Made by a program: the position numbers and the translations under genes. From Voacanga thouarsii (lineage: Eukaryota; Streptophyta; Magnoliopsida; Gentianales; Apocynaceae), in the NCBI GenBank assembly GCA_026120185.1, contig JANUWF010002422.1, forward strand, positions 992,001-1,056,000: a DNA stretch of 64,000 nt. Direction: 5' to 3'. Shown piece by piece: positions 34,286 to 46,325 of the stretch. The notes beneath the pieces were generated by a model that was not told where the DNA came from, made no database searches, and saw only the letters and a list, made by a program, of their open reading frames with translations. Position 1 is the stretch's first letter; every line of letters begins with the position of its first letter.

Positions 34286-35936
34286 AATAATAAATAAGAT
34301 CTTTTATATAAATAATAATAAAAAATAAAATATTAATGACCTTGTAGACCATAGTTAAAACTTTTACCTATATTCATCAATATTATTTATATTAAAATTT
34401 ATTTGTTATCTATTAATAAAAAATTTAATACAATTCAGTTGTTATTAATTTTATTTATTACTAATTATTAACTAAAAATTAATTGTAACTTATTATTTAT
34501 TTATAATAATACTATTTAAAAATTTCCATTTACTAATATTATTTAGGAATTAGTATTATTCAATATTTAAACACTAGTTTATTTATTAATAATAAATAAA
34601 CCTATAACTCAAGATTTATTATTTGAACTTATAACTTATTAGTAATTATTTTAGAACCCCTAGTTATTTGAACTTATCAAGCTAGATTTATTTTATAAAA
34701 TCCTTTATCATCTAGCCTTAAAGCTTAGGACATTAAGGTCATGGTTGTAATTAGTTAAACTAAGAATTATTTATGTAAGACAAGTATAGCTCGAGTATAA
34801 CCTTATGCCTTATGTTTACCCCAGGCGGAGTTAGGGTGACCTTGGAGGACTTTTGAGTTTAAGCAAGCAAAAGATCATGTAAGCTCCTGCATGGAGACTT
34901 TTGAAGACCAAAAATTATTGTGACAAGCCAAATGCAATGTGTATGAACATTCATTTGTAAAGGATATTGAGGACTATTCTCCTTTTTATTTCAGTCAAGC
35001 AAATCATTTGAAAATTAAACAAGAAGTTTTACACAAAACACTGAACTCTTTCTAAAATCCAACTTTGACAAGCATTTTAGAAACCCTTAATTTCTATTTC
35101 CAAGTAAATTATTGTATGATTAATTTTCTCCCAAGTGGGACAAGCAACGTTGAGTACTCAATAAAGGTAGACTACTTGGACTAGTCTTTGAAGGGTTAGG
35201 GTAAGTCTCTCAGTAGGTGGCCACCTTTAAGGGGTGAGTCCTTCCCGAATAGGTTGCCAGTCTGGTAGGTCATGCCAGTCAGAGCTAGCAAATTTCAGTC
35301 ATGTGGACTGTGTGTTTTCGGAGTGGACAACAGGTAAATTTGGGTGTAGAGAGGGAGGAGTATCTCACCCGGTAGGCCGTACACCTACCTTTTGTCAACA
35401 TGCTCAACATATGGCATTCTAACCATTATATTGTCACGGGGCCCAACGTGTGGTAACCTATGGCTACTTCTTTGAATGGTTGTATTTATTGTATACATGT
35501 ATGGTTTGGAATGCAAAACACCACTCTTTATTTTAACATTTATTTAATGCTTGCCAACATTTTCTCTTATAAAACTTTTCCAACTTGCATACATGAACTG
35601 TTTTACCTGAAACACTCAAAACATTCACGGGCTTACTGAGATATTTATCTCACCACTTTTTGTGCCATGTTTTCAGGTCGATCCTGCTATGAAGGTCATT
35701 AGCTAGATTGTTACTTTTGATTTGGATGACTCTTTGTTATTTTCTTTATGTGATGTTTTGAAAGATTGTAGCAGACAATTTATTTTGGATTTGTTCATGT
35801 GTTATTGAGTTGTAATAAGTTTAATTTTAAAGTATTTATTTTATTTTATTTTATGTGACCTAGTTATAAATATCCCTTGTCTTATGAACGGGGTGTCATC
35901 GCCGGCCCTGTTGGGCCTAGGTAGTGGGGTGTTACA

Positions 35937-37493
35937 ACAGTTAGTCAGTTTATGGGAAAATACCCATAATAGTTCCCATTTCCTTATTCAATCAACCTTT
36001 GATATTCTCTTCTTTGCTTCTTCTTGTGTTTCCAAAAGATTTTTCAGAAGTTTTTCTTGTATCTCTTGTTGCTCTCCCTCTATATAAACCCATATAAGAT
36101 GCTCTCTCAGATCCCTAAAATTTCAAAGAATAGGGTATATTCTGCGAAGTTGCACGACACCATAGAAAGTGACTTACATGCCATCGTGCATACTCTGATA
36201 TGCTATACCTAAATTGAAATGACATCATGGGCCTTAATCTCATTATGTGTTAGAAACAGACATGGTGCCATGAAATGTGATGTGCACGTCCTCGTTACTT
36301 CTCCGGATCTTTGAAGTTTTTTATTTTTGAAAGTGCACGGTATCGTGCACAACGAAAGTTATGGCACCATGGACGTCCAAAACTTTAACTTCTAAAGTTC
36401 AATTAGTGTATATGACCATGTATAGTGATGGCTTCTGCGCCATGGATGCTTTCCAACACCACATTTTATGTGCTTTTCACATTGCTTACTTTTTTAATCT
36501 CATATTGATGCATCCTACATTAAACGAGATGAAAATAATAGAATAAGTAGCAATCCATAATAGATTTTTCAAAAATTTTAAGTATAAATGATGTACAAAA
36601 TATGTATATGATAAGCATTCATCATATAACAAGGTTGACTAGGTGATGAAATTTTGGCTTTGGAAGGTTCAAGAATGTTCCTAATTGTTTTGGTAATTTT
36701 TCCGTGTTTGAAAAAGGAAGTTGCCAAGAGAGATTGCACTAAGTTTGGAAGCTTTCCTTCCCTTTGGATTTTTCTTCTAAAACAGGTGGTTCTATGAGAG
36801 GAAAGTGGTGGCTAAAATGGCTGAAATTATGGGAGGAAAATTATCCCTAATTTAGCTTGATTTTAGAGACTGCAAATTTGAATTTCTGTGAGGAAAAAAA
36901 ACAATGGTCAGTTTTGGTAAGAGCTATAATCTTTTCCATCCACCTTCTAAAAATGGTGCATGACTATGGTGAAAGAGAGTTGATGTAGCCGGCTGCTATA
37001 ATTGGATGGAGTTAAATATGGTGAGTTCAAGAAGTAAAAGAAAGTGTATAAATTACAGGAGGAAGGTGGTAGATATCCCTTCATCAAATTTCCCTTAATC
37101 CCTTAATTAATTATTCCCTTTTTCAAAAATGGAAATGGCGGTAAGGAAAAAGGGAGTAGTAGGCCAAGAGAATTTGAGGGAGAGAAAAAAAAAAGTGAAA
37201 CCTATGTAGGAGATAGCATTCGAGTCCCGAATATTAGACTGACTACAACATTCTAACTATTACACTACAAAGCTTCTTATGTTCCCTTAAGCACGCTAAA
37301 ATTCCTATTGCCTAATGTCAATCTTAAATCCCTCTCATATAAAAGCTTTAAGCAATAATGTGACCTAGTTCTACATAAGTTAGACAATTAGACTATAACT
37401 AAGATATAATAAGACATAAGATCATTAAACACATAAGCATGAAATGGTGCAATGCATGCTCTTTCCATTTCTAAGGGTAGCTTAAGATGGGGT
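35937..37493 (-). mobile_element. Degraded Tekay-like 3' LTR (minus)
   Basis: At 37493 the minus strand reads GGAGACCCCATCTTAAGCTACC, the counterpart of the Tekay LTR start, preceded by the pol-end phrase GAATTTCAGGGCAAAATTCC (37530-37510), as at 30090-30110. A tRNA-like block follows at 37275-37209. Downstream homology fades and the LTR end is not found. The interval 35937-36640 contains small palindromes such as GTGCACGGTATCGTGCAC (36331-36348) and no gene. Confidence 0.5.
37209..37275 (-). other. tRNA-like sequence in the degraded Tekay-like LTR
   Basis: The minus strand reads TAGTGTAATAGTTAGAA (A-box-like) and later GGACTCGAATGC (B-box-like, 37227-37216), about 220 bases after the LTR start. 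Same placement as in the 18222 and 30129 LTRs although the surrounding sequence has diverged. Confidence 0.4.
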
Positions 37494-38780
37494 CTCCTTT
37501 TTAAAGGAATTTTGCCCTGAAATTCACGGTGTTGTTGCTTTAGAGTGATTCTGAGATTGCTTTTCCATTCAACCTTTGTCGCCTCAAGAGATATTCAGTA
37601 TAATGCATTGTAGGATACTTGCCAGCCTTACTATATGCCAATTCACCCTATGGACCTCTAATGATTCTTTCTTTACTAGAATCCAATGTGTCTTAGTCAG
37701 GCCAAAGTAGTGGTACTACTTTGCTGTTGCAAACTATTGTGTAAGTAATTATCTGGATTCCTTCCTGTAAGTTTTGACTTTTTTTTGCCCATTATCGTGG
37801 TAATTTTGATCCATCTCATCCCACATTATATGCATAATCCTCTTTATCATAGTAATATGTAGGATCTAGGTCAATCAAACATCCACATATTAATTTTGAG
37901 TAACATGTGTACCTTTTTCCTTATTACATATGTTTCTAGCTTTTCATTGTTCAGTGTGAAGATTTTGTCATGTACCAAAGGTTTCTATTCCCTACCTCCC
38001 CTATTTGTACCAAGGCAACTTTGGACAATCCTCCCTTAAATGGGTGGTATCTCCACAATTAAAATACCTTCTATGCATTCTTTTGAATCAGTATGCATTC
38101 GCTCAATGACCTTTCTTTCCATAAAAGTAGTAGGTTACCATCTTCATCACGACTTCCACCAGAGGGATCATAACTTGTTTCCCTTTATTCATCCATTTTT
38201 ATCTGCTGGTCTTTTCATCGGAACATGCTTGGTTGGGTTGGTAGTTTTACTCGCAGACCCACTTTTCTCCTTATTCTCCGTTTAAGTGGCAGCACTTACA
38301 GATGCAACATATGTAGTCGGTGGAAAGGGCACCAAAACTCTCCTTAACTTTGGTCTTAATCCTTTCGTGAACTACCGGGTTCGATTTTGCTCCGATCTAT
38401 CAGTCACTGGTAGTACTTGGAGAGTTTTTATTAAATTGCATTACGTATTGAGTTATCGACATATTCCTTTATTTCAAATTCTGAAATTCGTATTCTTCTA
38501 TTCTATAATCCATTGGGGAATATATTCAGCCTCGAATGTTTCCACGAACTTGCTCCAAGTTCATTCCTGATCTATTCTCTCACTCTTCTTGAATTCTTTA
38601 CCACCCATCAGGTGTTGGGCCACTTAGCTTGAAGGCTGCAAATTTTACCATTTGTCTAGGCATTGCAAGCTGGAGAATATATTCTCCATCTGCTCTATCC
38701 ACTATTCTGGCTTCTAATCCTAGTATGCTTCCTAGAAGAAAACGGGTGGTTAAAACTTCAAGAACCACTCCAAGGCCTTA
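37494..38780 (-). pseudogene. Degraded Tekay-like gag, pol missing
   Basis: Minus-strand gag pieces in changing frames: MVKFAAFKLSG near 38640 and TWSKFVETFEAEYIPQWIIE near 38540, matching the gag at 24110-24240. A CCHC knuckle is readable as YFNCGDTTHLREDCPKL (38068-38018). Between the knuckle and the pol-end phrase at 37530 there are only about 470 bases, with no RT or integrase motif, so pol was deleted. Heavily mutated relic. Confidence 0.65.
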
Positions 38781-38818
38781 GAAGTGGACTAAAGGTATGT
38801 AGCCGAGAATATGACATT

Positions 38819-38829
38819 TGGTATCAGAG
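38819..38829 (+). other. Orphan primer-binding site
   Basis: TGGTATCAGAG, identical to the Tekay primer site, follows a possible LTR end (ATGACA at 38811-38816) on the plus strand. No gag follows; 38830-39412 is noncoding with no recognised gene. Likely the edge of another LTR element. Confidence 0.5.
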
Positions 38830-39421
38830 TAGGTAACCAATCTTTAGTATGGGAACTAAGTACTATACCGTGTACGATAGGAGCCAACTCTAGAATCCCA
38901 TACTACCGGTTGGTCCTGGGTTTTGTCCTTAAGTTTGGGCCTAGTGAGGATGCTTGGACCTAAAGAGGAGTGAATCTGATAACCCAATCCTTCATGAGAT
39001 TTTGATGATAAGTTTGAATAGTATATAATGATGGACCTAATTACCCATATCAACTTGGGATATCCATTTTAATCCAGCGAAGACGGTGACCAAGTAATTG
39101 ACTGTGGGTACTGCAGACCTATAGTCGCATTTTTGTACCTTTAGGTACGAGACGTGACATTTGGCAATGTCGTAACTCCCGTAGTGACACTTGGTAGCGT
39201 CCTTTTGTGGCACAAGTTGCATTGAATTCAAATTAAGTTTTTTAAAAAAATACATATAAACAATTATTTGAATTCATTAGATTTAGATAATTTCATATGA
39301 ATATTATATTATAATAATTTATAAATACTTAATAGACTTTTAAAAAATTGAAAAGCCATAAATAAAACTTATCAATATAACACATTTTATTTTTCATCTC
39401 TTCCAGCATCAAATTAGTTCC

Positions 39422-39600
39422 AAATTTGGGGCCACACAATTCCAGCACGAAAATTGTGCAGCTCTTTTGTGGTCAAGATTTGTTATTGGTCGAATCATGT
39501 GACAGAAAAGAAGTCACGTCGCAAGTCCAAAATTAGGGCCAACATGATGTTGTTTTGGCCCTAGCTTAGCTAAGCAAACGGCTTTGCTCTGAGCCAGCTG
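39422..39600 (+). repeat. Left terminal inverted repeat of the Mutator-like element
   Basis: Starts AAATTTGGGGCCACACAATT. Alignable by eye with the reverse complement of 49630-49801: GGGGCC, then CACAATTCCAG, AAATTG, CTCTTTTG, GTCACGTC/GGCCACGTC and a GTTTTG block in the same order. The first 35 bases after GGGG form an imperfect palindrome. Confidence 0.7.
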
Positions 39601-42600
39601 TGACACACTCTCCAATAGCTTGTGCTTTTTTCTAATTTTCAAATTCCCAAATTTTTAGAGACTCGCTCAAATCAAAGCATTAACAAAAAAAAAAAAAAAA
39701 AAAAAGCCATCCGCAATCCGTGGTTGCCTCTACCTTCTCATTTCTCTTTAGTTTCTTCAAAACAAAAAAGGTTTTCTCTATAATTTCTTCAAAACACAGA
39801 AGCCTTTTCTCACAATGCCAAAAGCAATAATGAACTCCTAGGAAATTTGATGAGCATAGTGTTGATGTAGCAAAATGGGTCATCCACTGTACCAAAAAAA
39901 TTGAAGCTTTCTTTGAAAAGTTGTAGGTAAGTGTTTTCTTTAGAATTTTCTTCTCACTGTCGTTGTTTTTAGAAGGAGCAAGTATGTATGTTGTTTTAAA
40001 GAAAATACTTCTAATATAATCTTGATTTTTAGATTAATATTCATGTTCGTGTATTTGTGAGAACGAGTTACGCAATGTATTGGACATGTTCATGAGATTG
40101 CTTCTAAACTACGGTCCATTTGAGAAGAAAAGAAAATTCCTTCTCTGTCGAAAGAGGTCTAGCTTAGCCTTCCATCTGCTACAAGTGCCCACCGGCGACG
40201 CCTTTCAAGGTACTCTATACAACGTTTTTATCAAAAAAAAAAAAAATGGATTAAAAATTTCATGTAATCAGGTTAATTTAATTGGTTTCATGGATTTTCT
40301 TTTTTAGGTTATGTAGGTGTTTTGTGAGTTTTGTAGTTTTTATTATTGGTTTTTTTTGTTAGATGCATAATTCATGATTTATGCATTAAGCAATAATTTT
40401 GGATAATATTTTATATTAAAAGAGCCTTGGTTCGCCACATTATAAGAATAGGATTCTGGGCAAATGCATCTTCTTTACATGAAAACAATTAAACTCATTA
40501 TTGAAGGAACATTTTACATATCCAGTGCCAAAGTTAGGCAATCTCAAACATGACTAGTTAGGTATCATAATAACAAATGTTACAAAGGATGGTGGGAACC
40601 ATATTTGCCTGCGTCATGGGTTAGTTGATAGTAGGATAATAAGTCCCATATCAAATTCTTCGTGATTTGAAGTGTAGAAACAATTTATTTTGAGTCTAAT
40701 GCTCGTATTCTTTAAACAGTTTTGTTAAAGCATTAGGTATGCAGGAAACTTCAAAGATGAAGTAAAAAGCACCCTATTTGAAGATGATAAGATCCTTCCA
40801 ATACAAACTCATCTATTATCTTTAGACAATCATTTTAAAAATGATTTGTCGAAGTTTTTAATTTGATTTTGGCCAAGACTGGTAGATTGTATGGGCCGCT
40901 TAATTTTTATTGTTGGATTTTTTACTATTTCTTGCTATTTTTTGCTGGATTTTTATTGTTGGATTTTTTGATAGATTCATAACTCATGATTTATACATTA
41001 AGCAATCATTTTGGATCATATTTTAGGGGAAATACATGTACTGTTTTATTTGTTAAATGATACATGTACTATTTTATCATATGAATATGGAGCTTTAGGG
41101 GTGAGTGGGTTGGAGATAAGACTACTATTAGCTCGGGGTATTCTTTTTGCAACTCCATTCTACTTGACATGCTGTAAAATTGATTCCATCTACCTGGTTG
41201 GGGTGTCTATGTATTATTCATGACATATTAATGGGCGTTGGCGGAGCTTATTAGCTTTTCTTTGTTCTACTTCTTTGTTTGCTTTTTGAACACAACATTT
41301 TATTTCTTTCTTTCTTTATTTTTGCCTTCTGTCATCCTTTCTTTTGGGATGGGGGTGGTTTTTTTGTTTTATTGATGTAGTTAACAGCTTTGGTGAAGTT
41401 AGCAACAATGTATTTGTTGTAGTCTTCTAAACTCACGGAATCATTGTTAATATTAATGGTAAGCTACAAGTCTTACTTCAATCTTCTATATCTTCCATGC
41501 TTCTCTTATCTTGGTATCGTATAACCTATTAAAGCCCCCTTCTACTATAGTGTTAATGTATTATGGAAAATCTTTCCATGATAAATGTAGCACTAGTGGT
41601 TGATGAAAATCATAGAGCCACATGCCATTTTTGTTTAATTAATCAAAGATAATTAATGTGGAAATGATAGTAGAATAGATGTTAATTAAGTAATTTACAA
41701 TTAGGGTAGGGTTGCATTGATATTCTTCATCTAAACGTGTTCATATGCTAGTTGCTGCTACTCATTATTATGTGTGACACTAGAATTATGGCCATGCAGT
41801 TCTTGTAACGGTTAGCGAGTCGAATTAACCCATTTGTGACGAAGGTTAGCCAACACGATAGCTGACAGCCCATTTAAAATTCTCTTATTTTAGATACATG
41901 GATTTATTTATTTATTATTATTTTTTTATTTGTTAACATTCACATAAATAGGATAACATGAATCACTATCGCTTGTAGTCCTGTGGGGCACTGATGAGAG
42001 CTGCTACAAATGAAGAGCGTGAACATTTATGGCACAAACTGAAGTTGCCTAGGTCTGCCAACAACTGAAGATCTCCCTTGGCCTATCCCTGCTACCAAGA
42101 TGTTCCTTGCTCAATTCTTCTTGCCAAACTGATTTGTTGGATTGTGTTGGATGTTGTTGTGAGATGTTTATTGGATATTGATTGAGGATAAAAACATTCT
42201 CTTTGTCTGAGAATTTGTGGATTGTTGTTTTTAGGTTATTTGTATTCATGTTTAGAAATCTAGGACTAGTATAAGAACTTATAATTGTATGTGTTATTAT
42301 TGGATTTTTGATGGATACTGATTGAGTATGAATGGCTATTGGTTGTAAGGATTTGTTGTTGGTATTATTGTAGATGTGTGGGAGTAATAGTGATAGATTA
42401 TTTTCTAACTATATTTATGTATCTCCATATGGTGTTAATCGAACTTATGTTGTTAGTTCATGTGTTTGTGATTGTGTATGATTGTACTGGTTTAGGTAGT
42501 GTAGTAGGTTATGCTAGTTTAGGTGGAGCAACTGGAGGCATAAGTGGGATTGTTAGAGTAGTGCCCTGGGGACTCAGTGGTCTGGGTGGAAAGGTGTCGT

Positions 42601-43290
42601 AGGTATGCTAGGTGGTTTTGGTGGAGGAACTGGTGGAAGTGGCGCCAGTGCTCTTCCATTACCCTGAGTATTGGTCTAACATATATACATATCTTCCTGC
42701 TAAATAATTCTCAAAAGCTTTAATCTATATGACAGTACATGGCATTCTTAGCTTTAGTTTAGTTACTGTTGTTTAAGTTTTCCAGTATGTAACATCTACG
42801 TTGTGGTGTTTTCTTGATTAGAGCTATTTGTTGTGCTTCTACTCTTTGCCAATTTTTAAGCAAGGAATTATTAGAATCTAGCAATGTTAGGCTTCATGCA
42901 ATAACATGAATTCTATATCTATCTTGTATTCTTTCTTTCTTTCTTTCTTATATTAGAGTTCTAACCTGACGCACTTAACACGAAATCGAGATCATCATTT
43001 CATAGATGAACAGAGGAAAAAATGAAAATATCTATAGGGATTTGGAAACCATTCAGCTCGCAATGAAAAATGAAATTTTGCAGACCATTAAGATCGCAAT
43101 GACATTCACTGAAATTTTCAATTTATAGGGATTTGGTGAAAGGGGTTGAAAAGGTAAGGCAAAGGTTGAATTAGAAACCAAATGAACACTAAGACATATA
43201 TGGTCAACCTGCACTGGTCCAAGCCTGAATGTATGGAATCTAATCTAGAAAAATGCAATACAGGGTTAATGAAATGATGTACCTATTTTG
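39601..43290. other. Interior of the Mutator-like element, no gene recognised
   Basis: Several small ORFs (for example 40080-40307, 41011-41223, 42339-42602 on plus; 42049-42249 on minus) but no familiar domain. The piece at 40130-40215 ends in a good 5' splice-site match (CAAG|GTACTC) and could be another captured exon, which I cannot identify. CTTT repeats at 42931-42949. Confidence 0.4.
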
Positions 43291-43319
43291 GAGCTCATCA
43301 CTAATGCTAATCCTCAGGT

Positions 43320-44215
43320 ATTAAGATCTATAAAAATAAATATATATTTTCAGAAATAGCCTACAAAAAAACTACATGAACAAGTAACACAAACACATGA
43401 CTACTAGACACAAATACATGAACACCTTACACAACTACATGAATATAGTCCCCAAGTCACTATATGAACAAGCCACACAAACATCTGACATTTTTACATA
43501 AGCAAGTGAATACAGTCTCCAAGCATATGGTCAACTTACATTAGTCACTATAGGAACAAGCCACACAAATACATAAACATCTGACACAAATACATGAACA
43601 TCTTACATAAACAGGTGTCTCCAAGCATATGGTCAACCTGCACTAGTCACTATATGAACAAGTCGCACAAACACATGAATACGCAAGTACATGAACACCT
43701 CACACAAGTACATGAACACAGTCCCTAAGCATACCCTAAACCTACAATCCCTAAGCATACCCTAAACCTGCACTAGTCACGATATGAATAAACCATACAA
43801 ACACATGAACAACTCACATAAATACATGAAAACGGACCCCAAGCATACCCTAAACCTGCACTAGTCATGATATGAATAAGCCACATAAACACATGAACAA
43901 CTCACACAAATACATGAACACAGACCCTGAGCATACCTTAAACTTATACTAGTTACTACATGAACATTCTACATAAACACATAAATACTTCACACAAATA
44001 CATGAACGCCTTACACAACCACATTAACATAATCCCTAACATATTTCAATGTGGACTAGGTACTACATGAACATGCCAGATAAACACGTGAACATCTAAC
44101 ACAAATACATGAACACCTTACACAACTACATGACCACAGTTCGCTCAACATATAGTTAATGTACACTAGTTACTACATTACATTCCACACAAACACTTTG
44201 TTCCTTCTTCATGTA
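43320..44215. repeat. Degenerate tandem array 1 (ACATGAACA units)
   Basis: Repeated phrases such as CACAAATACATGAACACCTT, CCCCAAGCATATGGTCAACC and TGCACTAGTCACTATATGAA recur in the same order about every 100-130 bases. Preceded at about 43291 by GAGCTCATCACTAATGCTAA, which also precedes array 2. No conserved spacers, so not a CRISPR. Confidence 0.8.
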
Positions 44216-45650
44216 TTATAATCTTGATACTTATCACATACGTAAAATGGGGAAGGAAATGAAGAAATGTCCCAGGAAGGTGTTCAATTAAGTAGCATTA
44301 CCTATTTCTCTTTGAGAGCTAGGCTGGACCAATGTCTTGACCGCTTTTGAATTTACTTAATTCTCTATGGAAAAGATTCAATTAATAAATTTCATCTAAA
44401 ATCCAAAACTAAAGGAAACAAAATATGAATTAAAAAAATGCACATAATATCCATTGATTAAAAGAATACACAAAAAGACCATAACCAAGTCTAATGGGAG
44501 CCACACCTAGGCTCACTGGCATACATCATATTGAAATAATAATAATATATATCCCTATACTAATCCCAGACTTCTGAACATGAATACAAATCAATGATGT
44601 CTCACACTTAGTTAATATCTAACAAACATCCATCAACAATATCCTACACAACTCATAAAATTAATCTGGTAGGGGACATTGGGTAGGTGAAAAGTCAGTA
44701 GCAAGGGATAGGCTAGGGAGCTCTTCAGTGCTTGCCTGACACTGGCAACTTTAGGTCGTGCCATAATCATTCGTGCTCTTCATTTGCTTTGGCTTTCATT
44801 AGTGTCCCACAAAGACTGTAGCAATAGCGGTTCACTTTAGTCTGTCCAGATTAATGTTGACAAACAAAAGAAAAAAAAAAGATAAAAGCAAAAGCATAAA
44901 GTGCATAAAAATATTTGCGGAGGCATTAGTCTATCCATGTTTCCCATGGACATTTGCGGAGGCATTAGTGTGTTATTTTGAATCAAAAGTATAAAGTGCA
45001 TAAAAACTAAAGAAACTTTGATGCCCAAAAGTTGGCCAGAAGTGTTACATGACATAAATGAGGAGTACAGAAAAGCAAAAAAGGAAAATAATTCTTTAAT
45101 TGTGCAAGTGTATAGATAGTCAATATTCTTAAGTCCTATATATACTCTCTAAGCATTTTCAACACTCTTTTGTCATTTGTAAAACAAAATAGTGATCACA
45201 ATGCATTAATAAATTAAGTGAATGATGGAGATATATTCACCTAGAATTGTCATCCAACAGAAAGGAGCTGCTTTTAGCATTATTAGAGTCCTTTGTCACT
45301 AAAATCCTCATGCTCGCAATGACCTGTATGAATCTGGAAGAAAACTTTCTAAAGATATACTTTTAGCAGGGAATATCAAGTTTCTTAGATCTTTAATGGA
45401 CTATCAATTTGGCTAGTTCGTTATAAAATACTTACATTAAGGGATACATTTATAGTATTATAGTTGTCATCCTAGTATAGAGTGCCTAAAGATATGGAAT
45501 CTAATATAGAAAATTGTACTATAGGGTCAATGAAATGAACAGGCCCAGAGTTCTAAAAGATTTGAAAGCTGTAATGCCAACAAAACTACAAACAAGAAAC
45601 TTACTAGCACACAATAAGAAAAGCAAATCATAGCACAAGGATAACAAATT
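44216..45650. other. Spacer between the tandem arrays
   Basis: No gene recognised. A short local duplication of ATTTGCGGAGGCATTAGT occurs at about 44910-44930 and 44952-44970. The part from about 45465 repeats the approach to array 1 (ATGGAATCTAAT then AGGGTCAATGAAATGA). Confidence 0.4.
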
Positions 45651-45734
45651 TTGGAGCTCATCACTAATGCTAATCCTCAAGTGTTAAGATCTATAAAAAT
45701 AAAAATATATTTTTTAGAAACAACCTACAAAAAA

Positions 45735-46325
45735 AAAAAAAAAAAAATCTATATGAACAAACAACACAAATACATGAATATTGGACATAAATTGATGAAC
45801 ACCTTACACAACTACATGAACACGGTCCCCAAGCATATAGTTAAGTTGCACTAGTTACTAGATGAACATGCCACACAAACATATGTACACCTAACACAAA
45901 TATATAACATTAACACAATCCCCAAGCATATGGTCAACCTGCATTAGTCACTATATGAACAAGCCACAAAAGAAAATGAACACCTAGCACAAATACGTGA
46001 ACACTTTACACAAACATATGAACATAGTCCCCAAGAATATGGATAGCCTGCACTAGTCACTATATGAATAAGCCACACAAATGCATGAATGCCTGACATA
46101 AATACTTGAACACCTTACACAACCACATGAACATAGTCCCCAAGCATATGGTCAGCCTACACTAGTCACTATATGAATAAGCCACACAAAAATATGAACA
46201 CTTACACAAATATATGAACACTTTACACAACCACATGAACACAATACCTAAGCATATGGTCAATCTGCACTAGTCACTATATGAACAAGACACACAAACA
46301 CCTAACACCAATAAATGTGAAAGAA
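45735..46325. repeat. Degenerate tandem array 2 (ACATGAACA units)
   Basis: Same unit and same leading sequence (GAGCTCATCACTAATGCTAA at 45653) as array 1, so the two arrays with about 120 bases of flank are copies of one segment about 2.36 kb apart. A run of 24 A at 45729-45747 precedes it. Confidence 0.8.

Larger units (their letters stand above)
18222..35936 (+). mobile_element. Tekay/Del-type Ty3-gypsy chromovirus, 17.7 kb with nested insertions
   Basis: Complete outline of an LTR retrotransposon: LTRs beginning TG(T/A)GAAACCCC and ending GGGGTGTTACA, an initiator-tRNA-Met primer site, a short acidic ORF, gag, protease, RT, RNase H, integrase, a chromodomain-like tail and a polypurine tract. 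Flanking pentamers acatt (18217-18221) and acagt (35937-35941) differ at one base and are the likely target duplication. Order of domains (RT before integrase), the GPF motif and the C-terminal chromodomain point to the chromovirus clade; LTRs over 4 kb fit Tekay/Del. Many stops and frameshifts make it non-autonomous. Removing the two solo LTRs leaves about 14.4 kb. Confidence 0.88.
30129..35936 (+). mobile_element. Tekay 3' LTR (4.4 kb plus a 1.4-kb insertion)
   Basis: Begins TGAGAAACCCC and ends GGGGTGTTACA. Without the inserted solo LTR (32413-33855) it is 4365 bp. Landmarks: tRNA-like block at 30375-30441, a long (CT)n run at 32030-32083, TA/TG dinucleotide run at 34249-34285, AT-rich stretch 34290-34640, and a tail from 35161 that matches 22107-22881. 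No coding seen on either strand; ORFs up to 93 codons here are chance. Confidence 0.85.

Noticed and set aside
42339..42602. Gly/Val-rich ORF as a small membrane or secreted protein
   Set aside because: Low-complexity GT-rich DNA, no homologue recognised, no supporting splice or promoter signals.
43320..46325. CRISPR-like array of repeats
   Set aside because: Units are degenerate and vary in spacing, there are no conserved repeat/unique spacer pairs, and the context is a plant transposon.
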